51,502 nt of DNA, taken from Clostridium sp. (GTDB lineage Bacteria; Bacillota; Clostridia; Lachnospirales; Lachnospiraceae). Position 1 is the stretch's first letter; every line of letters begins with the position of its first letter. A program made the position numbers and the translations under genes. Under the pieces are notes generated by a model. The model was given only the letters and a program-made list of their open reading frames with translations, was not told the DNA's origin and did not search any database. The stretch is taken from contig JAMPEW010000020.1 in NCBI GenBank assembly GCA_023664775.1, positions 1 through 51,502 on the forward strand, read 5' to 3'. Shown here one piece after another: positions 7,860-15,743 of this stretch.

Positions 7860-8279
7860 TCAAATTATGTATTGTATCATTCCCGGTCCTAGGTCTTCTG
7901 TAGGTCTTGCAACAAAGCCATGCTTTACGTAAAACGGCTCCCGTCCCTTTGCACACATGAGACAGAGCATCATCTCACTTCCACCCTCACACAGAGATTT
8001 TACATACGCAATCAACCTTTCAATAATAAGGGAACCAATCCCCCTTCCCTGAGCCTCAGGAACGACAATAAGGTCCTGTATATAGGATATAACCGCTCCA
8101 TCTCCCACGATTCTTCCCATGCCTAAAATGGTTCCGTTTTCATCCACTGCCTTGACATTAAACAGGCAGTTGGAAAGAGCAAGCCGTGCCTGCCTATCAG
8201 TAAGATGTTTCCAGTTCACCTGATTCCTTAAATAAAAATACTCCTCCACACTGATGTCATTTTCAACCAAATCTATCAT
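7860..8279 (-). CDS. GNAT-family N-acetyltransferase
   Basis: 139 residues with the GNAT fold: the acetyl-CoA loop VPEAQGRGIGSLIIERLIAY (motif A, Q/RxxGxG/A) near residue 75-95 and a C-terminal FYVKHGF as in motif B. The substrate cannot be read from the sequence. GGAG precedes the ATG. It starts 15 bases after hisF on the same strand and is probably cotranscribed with hisH-hisF, though no histidine-pathway role is known for such a protein. Confidence 0.85.
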   Translation of the reverse strand: MIDLVENDISVEEYFYLRNQVNWKHLTDRQARLALSNCLFNVKAVDENGTILGMGRIVGDGAVISYIQDLIVVPEAQGRGIGSLIIERLIAYVKSLCEGGSEMMLCLMCAKGREPFYVKHGFVARPTEDLGPGMIQYII

Positions 8280-8294
8280 AAAAACTCCAATCCG

Positions 8295-9056
8295 CTAAGC
8301 TCTTACGGAAAGCCCTCTATCTGCCAAATATGCTTTTAAATCCATTATTTCAAGCTCCTTGTAGTGAAACAATGATGCGGCAAGCGCAGCATCTGCCTTG
8401 CCCTCCGTAAGCGCCTCATAAAAATGCTCCTTTGTTCCTGCTCCCCCTGAGGCGATAACCGGAACAGAAACATTTTCAGATATCATTCTTGTAAGCTCTA
8501 TATCGTATCCTGCCTTTGTGCCGTCACAGTCCATACTCGTAAGCAATATTTCACCTGCCCCAAGCCTGTCAGCCTTAACTGCCCATTCTACGGCATCAAG
8601 CCCCGTGTCAACACGTCCTCCATGCTTATATATATTCCAGCCCGTACCGTCCCCGCGCCGTCTTGCATCTATGGCAACGACAACGCACTGGCTTCCAAAT
8701 TTGTCGGCAGCATCGCTTATCAGCGTCGGATTATCTATAGCGGCTGAATTAACCGAAATTTTGTCGGCACCTTCCCTGAGTATCGCCCTGAAATCCTCTA
8801 CTGTTCTGATGCCTCCTCCCACCGTAAATGGAATAAAGACCGTCTCAGCAACCCTTCTTACCATGTCAACAACGATGTTCCTTGCATCGGAGGATGCCGT
8901 TATATCCAAAAAAACAAGCTCGTCTGCACCTGCCTTATCATATGCAGCCCCAACGCTTACCGGATCACCTGCATCCTTAAGATTAACAAAATTGATACCC
9001 TTAACAACCCTGCCGTTTTTTACATCAAGACACGGTATAATTCTTTTTGTATGCAT
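8295..9056 (-). CDS. hisF: Imidazole glycerol phosphate synthase, cyclase subunit
   Basis: 253 residues, TIM barrel. Together with HisH it turns PRFAR and ammonia into imidazole glycerol phosphate and AICAR (histidine biosynthesis, with a link to purines). The catalytic aspartates are in [13 protein letters not shown] (about D11) and VVAIDARR (about D130). Phosphate-binding motifs [12 protein letters not shown] and [13 protein letters not shown] are intact. A GAGGTGATG ribosome site precedes the ATG. It follows hisH directly. No other his gene lies in the window. Confidence 0.95.
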   Translation of the reverse strand: MHTKRIIPCLDVKNGRVVKGINFVNLKDAGDPVSVGAAYDKAGADELVFLDITASSDARNIVVDMVRRVAETVFIPFTVGGGIRTVEDFRAILREGADKISVNSAAIDNPTLISDAADKFGSQCVVVAIDARRRGDGTGWNIYKHGGRVDTGLDAVEWAVKADRLGAGEILLTSMDCDGTKAGYDIELTRMISENVSVPVIASGGAGTKEHFYEALTEGKADAALAASLFHYKELEIMDLKAYLADRGLSVRA

Positions 9057-9101
9057 GTATTCATCACCTCAAAGCCAAAAATGGAAAAAAAGATACATCC
9101 G

Positions 9102-9704
9102 TCACAAGCACAAAAAATTTTTCAAAATGGATAGTCCAGCCTCACCACTTTTTTCCGGATGAAACTGGCATGCAAAAATATTTCCTTTTTCAACCGATGC
9201 ATGTATCTCTACGGCATAATTCGTTCTTGCGGCAACCTCAGAGGCTTCCTGCGCCTTTAAGTAATATGAATGGACAAAGTATACATAGGGATGATCCGGA
9301 AGTCCCTTAAAAAGCTTTGCCCCCTCAGTTATATCAAGGCAGTTCCAGCCAATCTGTGGAACCTTAAGCCCCCTGTCAGGTATCTTTAATATTTCTCCGT
9401 CCAATATTCCAAGTCCCGAAACGCCGCTGCTTTCCTCACTGGTTTTATACAAAAGCTGAAGTCCAAGACAGATTCCCAAAAAAGGCTTTCCAGAGTCACA
9501 CACGTCATAAATAACATTTACAAGTCCATAGCCCCTTAACTTATTCATGGCATCTCCAAAGCTTCCCACACCGGGAAGTATGACCTTATCACTGCCTAAT
9601 ATAACATCCCTGTCTCTTGTAACTACTGCTTCTTCCCCCAAAAAGCCAACTGCCTTTTCCACGCTTCGTATATTGCCTGCGTCATAATCTATAACACTTA
9701 CCAT
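9102..9704 (-). CDS. hisH: Imidazole glycerol phosphate synthase, glutaminase subunit
   Basis: A class-I glutamine amidotransferase that feeds ammonia to HisF. The nucleophile cysteine lies in [12 protein letters not shown] near residue 79, and the His-Glu pair in [11 protein letters not shown] near the C-terminus. About 200 residues, the normal HisH size. A frame starts at 9716, but GGAGAACAG immediately precedes the ATG at 9704, and protein homology ([11 protein letters not shown]) begins there. It is first of the hisH-hisF-GNAT set. Confidence 0.93.
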   Translation of the reverse strand: MVSVIDYDAGNIRSVEKAVGFLGEEAVVTRDRDVILGSDKVILPGVGSFGDAMNKLRGYGLVNVIYDVCDSGKPFLGICLGLQLLYKTSEESSGVSGLGILDGEILKIPDRGLKVPQIGWNCLDITEGAKLFKGLPDHPYVYFVHSYYLKAQEASEVAARTNYAVEIHASVEKGNIFACQFHPEKSGEAGLSILKNFLCL

Positions 9705-9731
9705 ACTGTTCTCCATTCAATTGCAGTTTGA

Positions 9732-11261
9732 TTATTCGTTCACTATACCAGAGGAAATCTCCATAAGCCTTGTTGAGTATTCCTGTCCCTTCAAGGCAAT
9801 AATGCCGTATGCTTCCTCCTCTGAAATACCGTAAGTATTCCAAAGGGCTGTTACAATTTTAGCCTTACAACCGTCTATATCCTCAGCAATTCCAAGCTCT
9901 ACCGCTTCAGCATAGTGAACATCATGCTTCTCTAAGCCGCGAAGCAGTGCATCAAGCGCCTTGTCAGGACGGTTAAGCGATAAATTATTTTCATATGATT
10001 CGTACAAGCGCTCAACATACATAACAGTATAAATCCTGTCCTTAAGCTCCTGATCATCCTCTTTTATGTCAACTCCCGATACCTCATCATATGCCAGCCT
10101 ATATCTCTGCCTCTCAAAATAATCAGTAGCCTTCTTGATAACCTGAGAATAGTTAAATTTATTTGAACCAAACACAATCAAGACGCCAAGTGCAATAAAA
10201 ATTGCAAAAACAATTGCAACGGCAGGAGTTGAAAGCTTCTTTTCATCCTTTTCCGCTTCAAGCTCCGCATTTAATTCTGCAAGCTTCTCCTTTTTCTTTT
10301 GCTCCTTTTCCTTTTGCTTGTCTTGCCCCTGTTTTTTCTTTAATGCCTTTTTCTCAGCACTCTTAGCCTTCTTCTCAGCCTTAATAACATCTTTTTCAGA
10401 TTTCTTTTCTTCTTTTTCAGCCTTTTTTGCCTGAAGGCGGCGTTCCTCCTCCTCATCATCCTCATCAGGCTCTCCAAACAAAATTACGGAAAGGGATTTT
10501 TTTCCTCCATTTTCTTTTTTCCCTTTTGCACCCTTTTCTCCAATTTCCTCTATATCATCAATATCACCATGCTCAAAGTCCAATTCTGTAGCATTGTCAA
10601 ACATGCTGTCAAGCTGGTCCTGATTAGTAGTATAATCGTCCTCGTCAGATGAATTATCATCATCTATGCCAAGGGCAGAAAACAAGTCGTCAAGATTCAT
10701 ATTTTCCACGTCACTAGGTACATCCATATCTGCACCCATGGCATTCTCTGTCTCATCCATGGACATTCCAAATAGCTCCTCGTCCATACGCTGTTCCGAT
10801 TGTGCTTCACTAAACACCTCATCGTCAAAGGAAAGGCTTTGCTCTCCCATTGGTTCAGGTTCCGGCTCAGGCACATTTTCAAATTGAAGCTCCTGCGCCT
10901 CGGCTTCACTCTCCATGAAGATATCCTCCCCAGAAGAAGAATCAGAAACCTCCTGTGCCTCCGCCGTCTCAGCAATCAGTGATTCCATATCAAAATCCAC
11001 ATCGTTTGCGTTATTGCCGGCATCCGTTTTTTCACTGCTGAGCTTCGTAACATCAATGTCATCAAAATCTATGTCATCTAACTCCAATGAAGATAAATCT
11101 ATATCATCAAGTGCATCTAATTCATCCAATGAGATATCCTCCACATCGGAAAAATCTATATCAATGCCGGAGTCTTCTGACATACTTTTATCAAAGCTAT
11201 TTTGTTGTCCGTTATTTCCTGATAACTCACCTAATAAATCGTCAAGATAATTTTCGTCCAT
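9732..11261 (-). CDS. Large acidic single-pass membrane protein, unknown
   Basis: 509 residues in three parts. Residues 1-260 are very rich in Asp, Glu and Ser with repeated short acidic motifs (DIDLSSLELDDIDFDDIDV). Residues 270-345 are a Lys/Glu-rich, probably helical or coiled segment. One membrane span lies near 348-367 (AVAIVFAIFIALGVLIVFGS). The last about 140 residues are helical and TPR-like (FERQRYRLAYDEVSG... LDALLRGLEKHDVHYAEAVE) and predicted outside. A long disordered cytoplasmic tail with an external helical domain could suit a scaffold or regulator, but no family is recognised. It lies upstream of hisH. A candidate 0A box lies 100 bases upstream of its start. Confidence 0.7.
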   Translation of the reverse strand: MDENYLDDLLGELSGNNGQQNSFDKSMSEDSGIDIDFSDVEDISLDELDALDDIDLSSLELDDIDFDDIDVTKLSSEKTDAGNNANDVDFDMESLIAETAEAQEVSDSSSGEDIFMESEAEAQELQFENVPEPEPEPMGEQSLSFDDEVFSEAQSEQRMDEELFGMSMDETENAMGADMDVPSDVENMNLDDLFSALGIDDDNSSDEDDYTTNQDQLDSMFDNATELDFEHGDIDDIEEIGEKGAKGKKENGGKKSLSVILFGEPDEDDEEEERRLQAKKAEKEEKKSEKDVIKAEKKAKSAEKKALKKKQGQDKQKEKEQKKKEKLAELNAELEAEKDEKKLSTPAVAIVFAIFIALGVLIVFGSNKFNYSQVIKKATDYFERQRYRLAYDEVSGVDIKEDDQELKDRIYTVMYVERLYESYENNLSLNRPDKALDALLRGLEKHDVHYAEAVELGIAEDIDGCKAKIVTALWNTYGISEEEAYGIIALKGQEYSTRLMEISSGIVNE

Positions 11262-11360
11262 TCCGCACTCCTCATATTTATAGTAATTTTTTTTACTTTG
11301 TTACACAATTATAGTAATAATACCACATACAAATTTAATTAACAAGATTTTTGCAATCAT

Positions 11361-11367
11361 TTCGACA
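11361..11367 (-). promoter_or_regulatory. Candidate Spo0A-binding 0A box
   Basis: TGTCGAA on the minus strand within TTTTGTCGAAAT, an excellent match to the Spo0A box (TGNCGAA). It lies 12 bases upstream of the -35 of the DUF6465-like gene and about 100 bases upstream of the acidic membrane-protein gene, so either could be under Spo0A control. Confidence 0.6.
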
Positions 11368-11378
11368 AAAGCTTATTA

Positions 11379-11407
11379 TTGATTTTTTTATTATAATGTT
11401 ATATGAT
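11379..11407 (+). promoter_or_regulatory. Promoter of the DUF6465-like gene
   Basis: -35 TTGATT (11379-11384), 17-base spacer, -10 TATGAT (11402-11407). The 0A box is just upstream, a plausible activator position. Confidence 0.65.
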
Positions 11408-11470
11408 AAGGAATGTATTAATATACAAATCTGATTTTCATTTGGGAAAAATACATAAGGGGGTGTTTTT

Positions 11471-11671
11471 ATGAAATCAGCATTTTTCGTAGAATATTAC
11501 GGAAAACAGGTGGAGGAAGCAGCGCTTATCAAGACAGCAAAGGAAATATGGACAAAAAGCGGCAAGAAGGCGGCTGATTTAAAATCTTTAAATTTATATG
11601 TAAAGCCGGAAGAAAATGCAGTTTACTATGTTTTCAATGATGACGAATCCGGAAGCTTTACAATCGATTAA
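11471..11671 (+). CDS. Small conserved protein, DUF6465-like
   Basis: 66 residues: MKSAFFVEYYGKQVEEAALI, then ...KAADLKSLNLYVKPEENAVYYVFNDD. A compact alpha/beta protein of the type annotated DUF6465 in Lachnospiraceae (from memory; needs a profile search). No catalytic motif is visible. A GGGGGTG ribosome site precedes the ATG, with its own promoter, a nearby 0A box and a terminator. The function is unknown. Confidence 0.75.
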   Translation: MKSAFFVEYYGKQVEEAALIKTAKEIWTKSGKKAADLKSLNLYVKPEENAVYYVFNDDESGSFTID

Positions 11672-11675
11672 AAAC

Positions 11676-11710
11676 AAAAAAGACCGAAAGCAATCGGTCT
11701 TTTTTGTTTT
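11676..11710 (+). terminator. Intrinsic (bidirectional) terminator
   Basis: Stem GACCGA / TCGGTC flanked by A-run and T-run on both sides (AAAAAAGACCGA ... TCGGTCTTTTTT). It serves the DUF6465-like gene and, on the other strand, the convergent basic-protein gene. Confidence 0.85.
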
Positions 11711-11723
11711 GTGAGAAAACTGC

Positions 11724-12137
11724 CTACACATCAAAATAATCATCATAATCTCCATTGGCATAGGAGCGTGTATAATTGACATTATTTGCCCGTTTTACCT
11801 TAGGCTGTGGTCTGCTGCTTTCTCTCTTTTTGTTCTGCTTCTTTTTTATGGATTTTTGTTCCTTCTCCAGACGAAGCATTGTTTTATTTTTATCAGGTAT
11901 TGACACTGACGATTTATTATCCTTTGGACGAGATGGACGGCTTCTTCTTCCGTTTTCGTCCTCATCATCATCCTTATCCCTTGGCGAATATCTTGGGGTA
12001 TAGCTTTTGTTGCCATATCCGCCGCTCTTTTCACCTTTTTTTTGGTATTTCGGTCCATTTGCAGCACCTGGTTTTGTATAATCCCTTCTTGGTTTGTTTT
12101 TTCCAGAACCGGCATCATTTGTTCCTTGCGTTGCCAC
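11724..12137 (-). CDS. Basic, disordered, low-complexity protein
   Basis: About 137 residues, rich in Lys, Arg, Ser, Pro, Asn and Gly, with no hydrophobic core; a short coiled segment (MLRLEKEQKSIKKKQNKKRE) near residue 85-105 is the only regular element. A frame opens at 12173, but GGGAGGAG sits 8 bases before a GTG at 12137, giving VATQGTNDAG as the start. It could bind nucleic acid or ribosomes by its charge; that is a guess. It has its own promoter and lies downstream of spo0A. Confidence 0.6.
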   Translation of the reverse strand: MATQGTNDAGSGKNKPRRDYTKPGAANGPKYQKKGEKSGGYGNKSYTPRYSPRDKDDDEDENGRRSRPSRPKDNKSSVSIPDKNKTMLRLEKEQKSIKKKQNKKRESSRPQPKVKRANNVNYTRSYANGDYDDYFDV

Positions 12138-12178
12138 TTTTGTATCTCCTCCCAAAATAATAGAATAAATCATATATT

Positions 12179-12208
12179 ATATTACTTTAGATAATTCTTA
12201 CTCGTCAA
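12179..12208 (-). promoter_or_regulatory. Promoter of the basic-protein gene
   Basis: -35 TTGACG (12208-12203), 18-base spacer, -10 TAATAT (12184-12179) on the minus strand. Confidence 0.6.
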
Positions 12209-12252
12209 CATATATTTGTAAAAATATACAAAAATTGTATTTATATGTCACA

Positions 12253-13041
12253 TTACGCGTGCATTTTATATTCAATTCTAAGCTTATCAGCAATCAGGGC
12301 AATAAATTCAGAATTGGTTGGTTTCCCTTTTCCGGCACTTACCGTATATCCAAACATCTCCTCAATCACTTCTATTTTTCCCCTGCTCCATGCCACCTCA
12401 ATTGCATGTCGTATCGCCCGCTCAACACTGCTTGATGTCGTCTTATATTTTTTCGCTATGCTAGGATATAAAAGCTTTGTAATAAAATTCAGCATATTCA
12501 TATCATTGATTGCCATAATAATTCCTTCACGAATGTACTGATAACCCTTTATATGCGCAGGTATTCCAATCTCACGTATAATCTCCGTAACATCATTTTC
12601 AATGGAGGATGCCTGCCTCACATTTGCCTTTGCATCAAGCTCCACAAGCTCATCCTCCTTTGACAAGCCTGCAATCTGTATAATTCTCTTTGCCAATATT
12701 TCAGGGTTGCACGGCTTCATAATATAATAATCTGCCCCAAGATTAAATGCCATGCTTATGATACGTGGTGAACCCACATTCGTAATAAAAATAATGCTTG
12801 TCCCTGAAAATTCTTCATTTGCACGTAACTGCTCAACAACCTCCAGTCCGTCAACATTTGCTATAAATACATCAATCAGAAGAACATCCGGTCTGCATTC
12901 CGAAACAATGTCATACACAGCCGCTCCATCATCTGTAGTATTTACAATATCAATAGTATCTCCACTTTGAACCTGTAATTGCTTTGATAGGATTTCATAG
13001 CCTGCATCTGCAATTACAACCCGAACTTTTTGTTCAGTCAT
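12253..13041 (-). CDS. spo0A: Sporulation master regulator Spo0A
   Basis: 262 residues: a receiver (1-120) and the Spo0A-type DNA-binding domain (about 145-262, with [37 protein letters not shown] and [16 protein letters not shown]). Receiver chemistry is largely intact: D57 ([12 protein letters not shown]) as phospho-acceptor, T87, and K109 in YYIMKP. The usual acidic pair is D12-A13 rather than two acids. Phosphorylated Spo0A switches on early sporulation genes. The ATG at 13041 follows AAAGGGGAG; a longer frame to 13074 is rejected. It has its own promoter flanked by 0A boxes and follows a second Spo0A-like gene. An AT-rich weak hairpin after the stop may terminate it. Confidence 0.93.
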   Translation of the reverse strand: MTEQKVRVVIADAGYEILSKQLQVQSGDTIDIVNTTDDGAAVYDIVSECRPDVLLIDVFIANVDGLEVVEQLRANEEFSGTSIIFITNVGSPRIISMAFNLGADYYIMKPCNPEILAKRIIQIAGLSKEDELVELDAKANVRQASSIENDVTEIIREIGIPAHIKGYQYIREGIIMAINDMNMLNFITKLLYPSIAKKYKTTSSSVERAIRHAIEVAWSRGKIEVIEEMFGYTVSAGKGKPTNSEFIALIADKLRIEYKMHA

Positions 13042-13092
13042 AACAATCTCCCCTTTAGCTATTCTCCATATCAATCACATAACCATATGGAG

Positions 13093-13121
13093 ATAATATA
13101 ATTTCATTTTTTCATTGTCAA
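13093..13121 (-). promoter_or_regulatory. Sigma-A promoter of spo0A
   Basis: -35 TTGACA (13121-13116), 17-base spacer, -10 TATTAT (13098-13093). A 0A-like box (GGTCGAA, 13122-13128, plus strand) abuts the -35. Confidence 0.8.
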
Positions 13122-13158
13122 GGTCGAATTTGCTTATTTTACCAATAATAATTCGACA
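13122..13158. promoter_or_regulatory. Pair of 0A boxes upstream of spo0A
   Basis: A full box TGTCGAA on the minus strand (13158-13152) and a 6-of-7 box GGTCGAA on the plus strand (13122-13128), in opposite orientation about 24 bases apart. Autoregulation by Spo0A is known in Bacillus and is the natural reading here. Confidence 0.65.
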
Positions 13159-13167
13159 TATTGTGAC

Positions 13168-13956
13168 CTATGCGCTTTTCATTTTACTATCAAGTCTTAT
13201 CTTATCGGCAATCAGCGCTATAAACTCTGAATTTGTAGGCTTTAATTTGCCTTGATTCATTGTATAACCAAACAATTCATAAATCGTATCTGTTTTTCCT
13301 CTCCCCCATGCAACCTCAATGGCATGCCTGATTGCACGCTCAACTCTTGATGAGGTTGTCCCGTACTCTTTCGCAATTGAGGGATATAGCTGCTTTGTTA
13401 TGGAATTTAAAACATCCATGTCACGTACCGCCATGATAATTGAGCTTCTTAAATACTGATAGCCCTTTATATGCGCCGGAACACCTATCTCATGTATTAT
13501 CTCAGTAACCTTCCGTTCCAGATTACTCTCATAAATTTCATCTGAGCTCTCACATATATGAATGCCTTTTTGTTTTGATTTGGACGTATTGATTATTTCC
13601 TGAAATAAATCAATTCCGTCTGCTGCTTCGTCAATTATGTTTATGTATATATTATTTAATTTTCCCTTGTATATTTTTTCCAAAAATTTTATTTGGCTCA
13701 TATTTGCCTTTACAAGAAACTTAAACGGAAGGTCCTCCTTTTTATCTATCTCATCCATTATAGCAATACCATCTAAATTAGGCAGCAATAAATCGATAAT
13801 TACAATATCAGGATTATATTTTAAAATTCCGTCCATTCCTTCCTGTCCATCCGTAAAACACCCGCAAACATAAAAGTCTTTCTTTGTCTCAAGCATGACC
13901 CTTAATTCGTTAGCACTTCTTAAATCATGCTTGATAACAAGTACCTTTATTCTCAT
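13168..13956 (-). CDS. Spo0A paralog with degenerate receiver
   Basis: 262 residues, same layout as its neighbour. The DNA-binding half is about 70% identical to Spo0A by eye, including [31 protein letters not shown] and [16 protein letters not shown]. In the receiver the acceptor-like D55 ([11 protein letters not shown]) remains, but the acidic pair is replaced by K9-H10, the conserved Thr by K83, and the conserved Lys is absent (NIYINIIDE). It therefore should not use normal phosphotransfer. It may compete with or partner Spo0A, or sense something else; this is inferred. It is upstream of spo0A in tandem, with a separate promoter. Confidence 0.88.
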   Translation of the reverse strand: MRIKVLVIKHDLRSANELRVMLETKKDFYVCGCFTDGQEGMDGILKYNPDIVIIDLLLPNLDGIAIMDEIDKKEDLPFKFLVKANMSQIKFLEKIYKGKLNNIYINIIDEAADGIDLFQEIINTSKSKQKGIHICESSDEIYESNLERKVTEIIHEIGVPAHIKGYQYLRSSIIMAVRDMDVLNSITKQLYPSIAKEYGTTSSRVERAIRHAIEVAWGRGKTDTIYELFGYTMNQGKLKPTNSEFIALIADKIRLDSKMKSA

Positions 13957-13991
13957 AACATTTTCCCTCTTTTCATTTTGTTTTCACTGTC

Positions 13992-14020
13992 ATTATAGCT
14001 TTGGAAAATATTGGTAACAA
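13992..14020 (-). promoter_or_regulatory. Promoter of the Spo0A paralog
   Basis: -35 TTGTTA (14020-14015), 17-base spacer, -10 TATAAT (13997-13992), 36 bases before the start codon. Confidence 0.7.
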
Positions 14021-14030
14021 GACCAAAGAG

Positions 14031-14045
14031 GTCGCAAGTTGCGAC
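14031..14045. promoter_or_regulatory. Perfect palindrome upstream of the Spo0A paralog
   Basis: GTCGCAA-G-TTGCGAC, a 7-1-7 inverted repeat 11 bases upstream of the -35. Each half (TGTCGCA on one strand) differs from a 0A box at one base, so a Spo0A-family protein could bind it; another regulator is equally possible. Confidence 0.5.
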
Positions 14046-14071
14046 ACTAGGATTTGACAACATTTTCAGTC

Positions 14072-14121
14072 AAAAAAATAAGGACTGTAACATAGGTAAA
14101 ACCTCATGCAACAAGTCCTTT
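14072..14121 (-). terminator. Intrinsic terminator after xerD
   Basis: On the minus strand AAGGACT ... AGTCCTT closes a hairpin with further internal pairing (CAT/ATG, AGGT/ACCT), followed by ATTTTTTTG. Confidence 0.8.
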
Positions 14122-14124
14122 ATT

Positions 14125-15015
14125 TTATGTATTCATCCTTGCCCTAGGATGCGCCTTATCGTACTCCTCTTTTATTTTACTTCTTCTGCTTCTTAAATAT
14201 ATTTGTGTTGTTGAAATGTCAGAATGTCCTAACATTTCCTGCACTGCCTTTAAATCAGCTCCATTATTTACAAGATGTGACGCAAATGAATGTCTTATCA
14301 TATGCGGTGTAATTTCCTTGTCAATTCCCGCTTTTTTTGCATAGGATTTTATAAGCTTCCAAAATCCCTGCCTTGTCATCTGCGCACCCTTTAAATTTGT
14401 AAACAGATACTCGCTTCCCTCACACATGCTTTCCCTTGCATTGTTTATATAATTTTCGAGAGCCAGTCTCGCAGCATTTTCTATCGGGATAACACGTTCC
14501 TTATTTGAGTCCCTACATAAAATATAACTCATGGACAAATTTACATCCTCAAGCTTAATCGAGATAAGCTCCGACACTCTCATGCCCGTGGCATATAAAA
14601 GCTCCAGCATAGCCTTATCCCTTATCTCCTTCGGTGTCTGCTTTGACGGCTGCTCAAGCAGTAAATTTATCTCCTCAATATTAAGAACCTCTGGTATCTT
14701 CTTTTCTATCTTAGGCGGTTTAATCTGCTCTGTTGGATCAGACGCTATAATGTCCTTCTTCAGCAGATACATAAAAAAAGATTTTACACTTGCAATGTTT
14801 CTTGATATTGTAGCAGACGACATTCCCTGTTTTTCAAGCGACAGTATATAGGAAGAAAGCTCTGTAGGACCGATTGCCGCTATGGATGCAGCATCCTTAT
14901 CCTCAAGGTAAACACAAAGCTTCAGCAAGTCTCTTTTGTAAGAAGCCATTGTGTTATTGCTGGAATGTTTTACTTTATTTAAATAATCAATGTAATCATC
15001 TACATATTCTCTCAT
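14125..15015 (-). CDS. xerD: Tyrosine recombinase XerD
   Basis: 296 residues: a SAM-like core-binding domain (1-90) and a catalytic domain with the tyrosine-recombinase residues: Arg in ATGMRVSELISIKLEDV, His-x-x-Arg in PHMIRHSFASHLV, His in MLGHSDISTTQIY with the nucleophile Tyr. It resolves chromosome dimers at dif with XerC. Conserved order with spoIIM and a nudix gene (as in Bacillus nudF...spoIIM-fur-ripX) supports the chromosomal XerD role rather than a mobile integrase. A GAGGGG site precedes the ATG. Confidence 0.9.
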   Translation of the reverse strand: MREYVDDYIDYLNKVKHSSNNTMASYKRDLLKLCVYLEDKDAASIAAIGPTELSSYILSLEKQGMSSATISRNIASVKSFFMYLLKKDIIASDPTEQIKPPKIEKKIPEVLNIEEINLLLEQPSKQTPKEIRDKAMLELLYATGMRVSELISIKLEDVNLSMSYILCRDSNKERVIPIENAARLALENYINNARESMCEGSEYLFTNLKGAQMTRQGFWKLIKSYAKKAGIDKEITPHMIRHSFASHLVNNGADLKAVQEMLGHSDISTTQIYLRSRRSKIKEEYDKAHPRARMNT

Positions 15016-15048
15016 GAGTAACCCCTCTTAGTCCTAACGCACAAGAAC

Positions 15049-15077
15049 ATTATAATGGTTAATTTACATAAAATCAA
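15049..15077 (-). promoter_or_regulatory. Promoter of xerD
   Basis: -35 TTGATT (15077-15072), 17-base spacer, -10 TATAAT (15054-15049). Confidence 0.75.
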
Positions 15078-15115
15078 ACACAATTTTCTGCGAAAAATGA
15101 CGATTTTAAGCCATT

Positions 15116-15122
15116 TTCGACA
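15116..15122 (-). promoter_or_regulatory. Candidate 0A box between spoIIM-like gene and xerD
   Basis: TGTCGAA on the minus strand (within ATATGTCGAAAATGG), 38 bases upstream of the xerD -35. The consensus match is exact, but one 7-base match is weak evidence. Confidence 0.4.
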
Positions 15123-15148
15123 TATAATACAATATAGCCGATTTTAAA

Positions 15149-15694
15149 TTAACCAAGCACCATATATTGATAGTATTTAAATAAAAAAAATCTCGAAAAA
15201 AATCCCTCACACATGACTCCAATTGAAAATAATATGGCGAAAAGTATTAAAATTTTTGTTTTTTCGTACCCGCCTCCTCCATAATAATCATACAAAAATT
15301 TTATAATCAAAAAATAAACAATATAATGGGGCAGTAAAAAAATAAGAAGCGTCAGCATACCGTTCAAACCCAGATAATAGCATTGGACCGTTGCCATAAT
15401 TCCAAACATGCCGCTCATGATTACAAGCAGGGTATTATAAACATATTCCGTCTTTAGCACCTTCATCAGCATCCATATAATGGCAAGCTGCTTTCCACGC
15501 TTAAATATAATATAGATGATAGACGGCGCCATCCTTGAGGAAAGCACATCTCTCATATCATAAGCTGACAGTGTAAGATATTCAAAGCTAAGTCCCCTCC
15601 TTATAAAAAGATTTATCAAAAAGCTTGATAAAAATATTGTGACAAGAAGCAACACCCTTCTTCCACCCTTGTAAATATAACTGCTCGTTTCCAC
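15149..15694 (-). CDS. SpoIIM-like sporulation membrane protein (candidate)
   Basis: 181 residues with five or six hydrophobic segments (LLLVTIFLSSFLINLF, LAIIWMLMKVL, LLVIMSGMFGIMATV, MLTLLIFLLPHYIVYFLIIKF, ILILFAILFSIGVM), the topology of SpoIIM. SpoIIM, with SpoIID and SpoIIP, drives septal peptidoglycan hydrolysis in engulfment. The position between xerD and an ADP-ribose pyrophosphatase matches the Bacillus order. The sequence motif match is modest, so the call rests on topology and synteny. It starts with GTG at 15694; the GGGAGG site is only 2 bases away, an unusually short spacing. Confidence 0.6.
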   Translation of the reverse strand: METSSYIYKGGRRVLLLVTIFLSSFLINLFIRRGLSFEYLTLSAYDMRDVLSSRMAPSIIYIIFKRGKQLAIIWMLMKVLKTEYVYNTLLVIMSGMFGIMATVQCYYLGLNGMLTLLIFLLPHYIVYFLIIKFLYDYYGGGGYEKTKILILFAILFSIGVMCEGFFSRFFLFKYYQYMVLG

Positions 15695-15705
15695 CGCCTC
15701 CCAAA

Positions 15706-15740
15706 TAAAAATAGAGAGTAAAAATACTCTCTATTTTTTA
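15706..15740 (-). terminator. Intrinsic terminator after the nudix gene
   Basis: Stem AATAGAGAGT / ACTCTCTATT with short loop, flanked by A-rich and T-rich runs. On the minus strand it ends in TATTTTTATTT, between the nudix stop and the SpoIIM-like start. Confidence 0.75.
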
Positions 15741-15743
15741 TGA

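Noticed and set aside
8518-9162. 214-codon open frame antisense to hisF and into hisH
   Set aside because: Low-complexity Ser/Pro/Ala translation typical of an antisense shadow of hisF.
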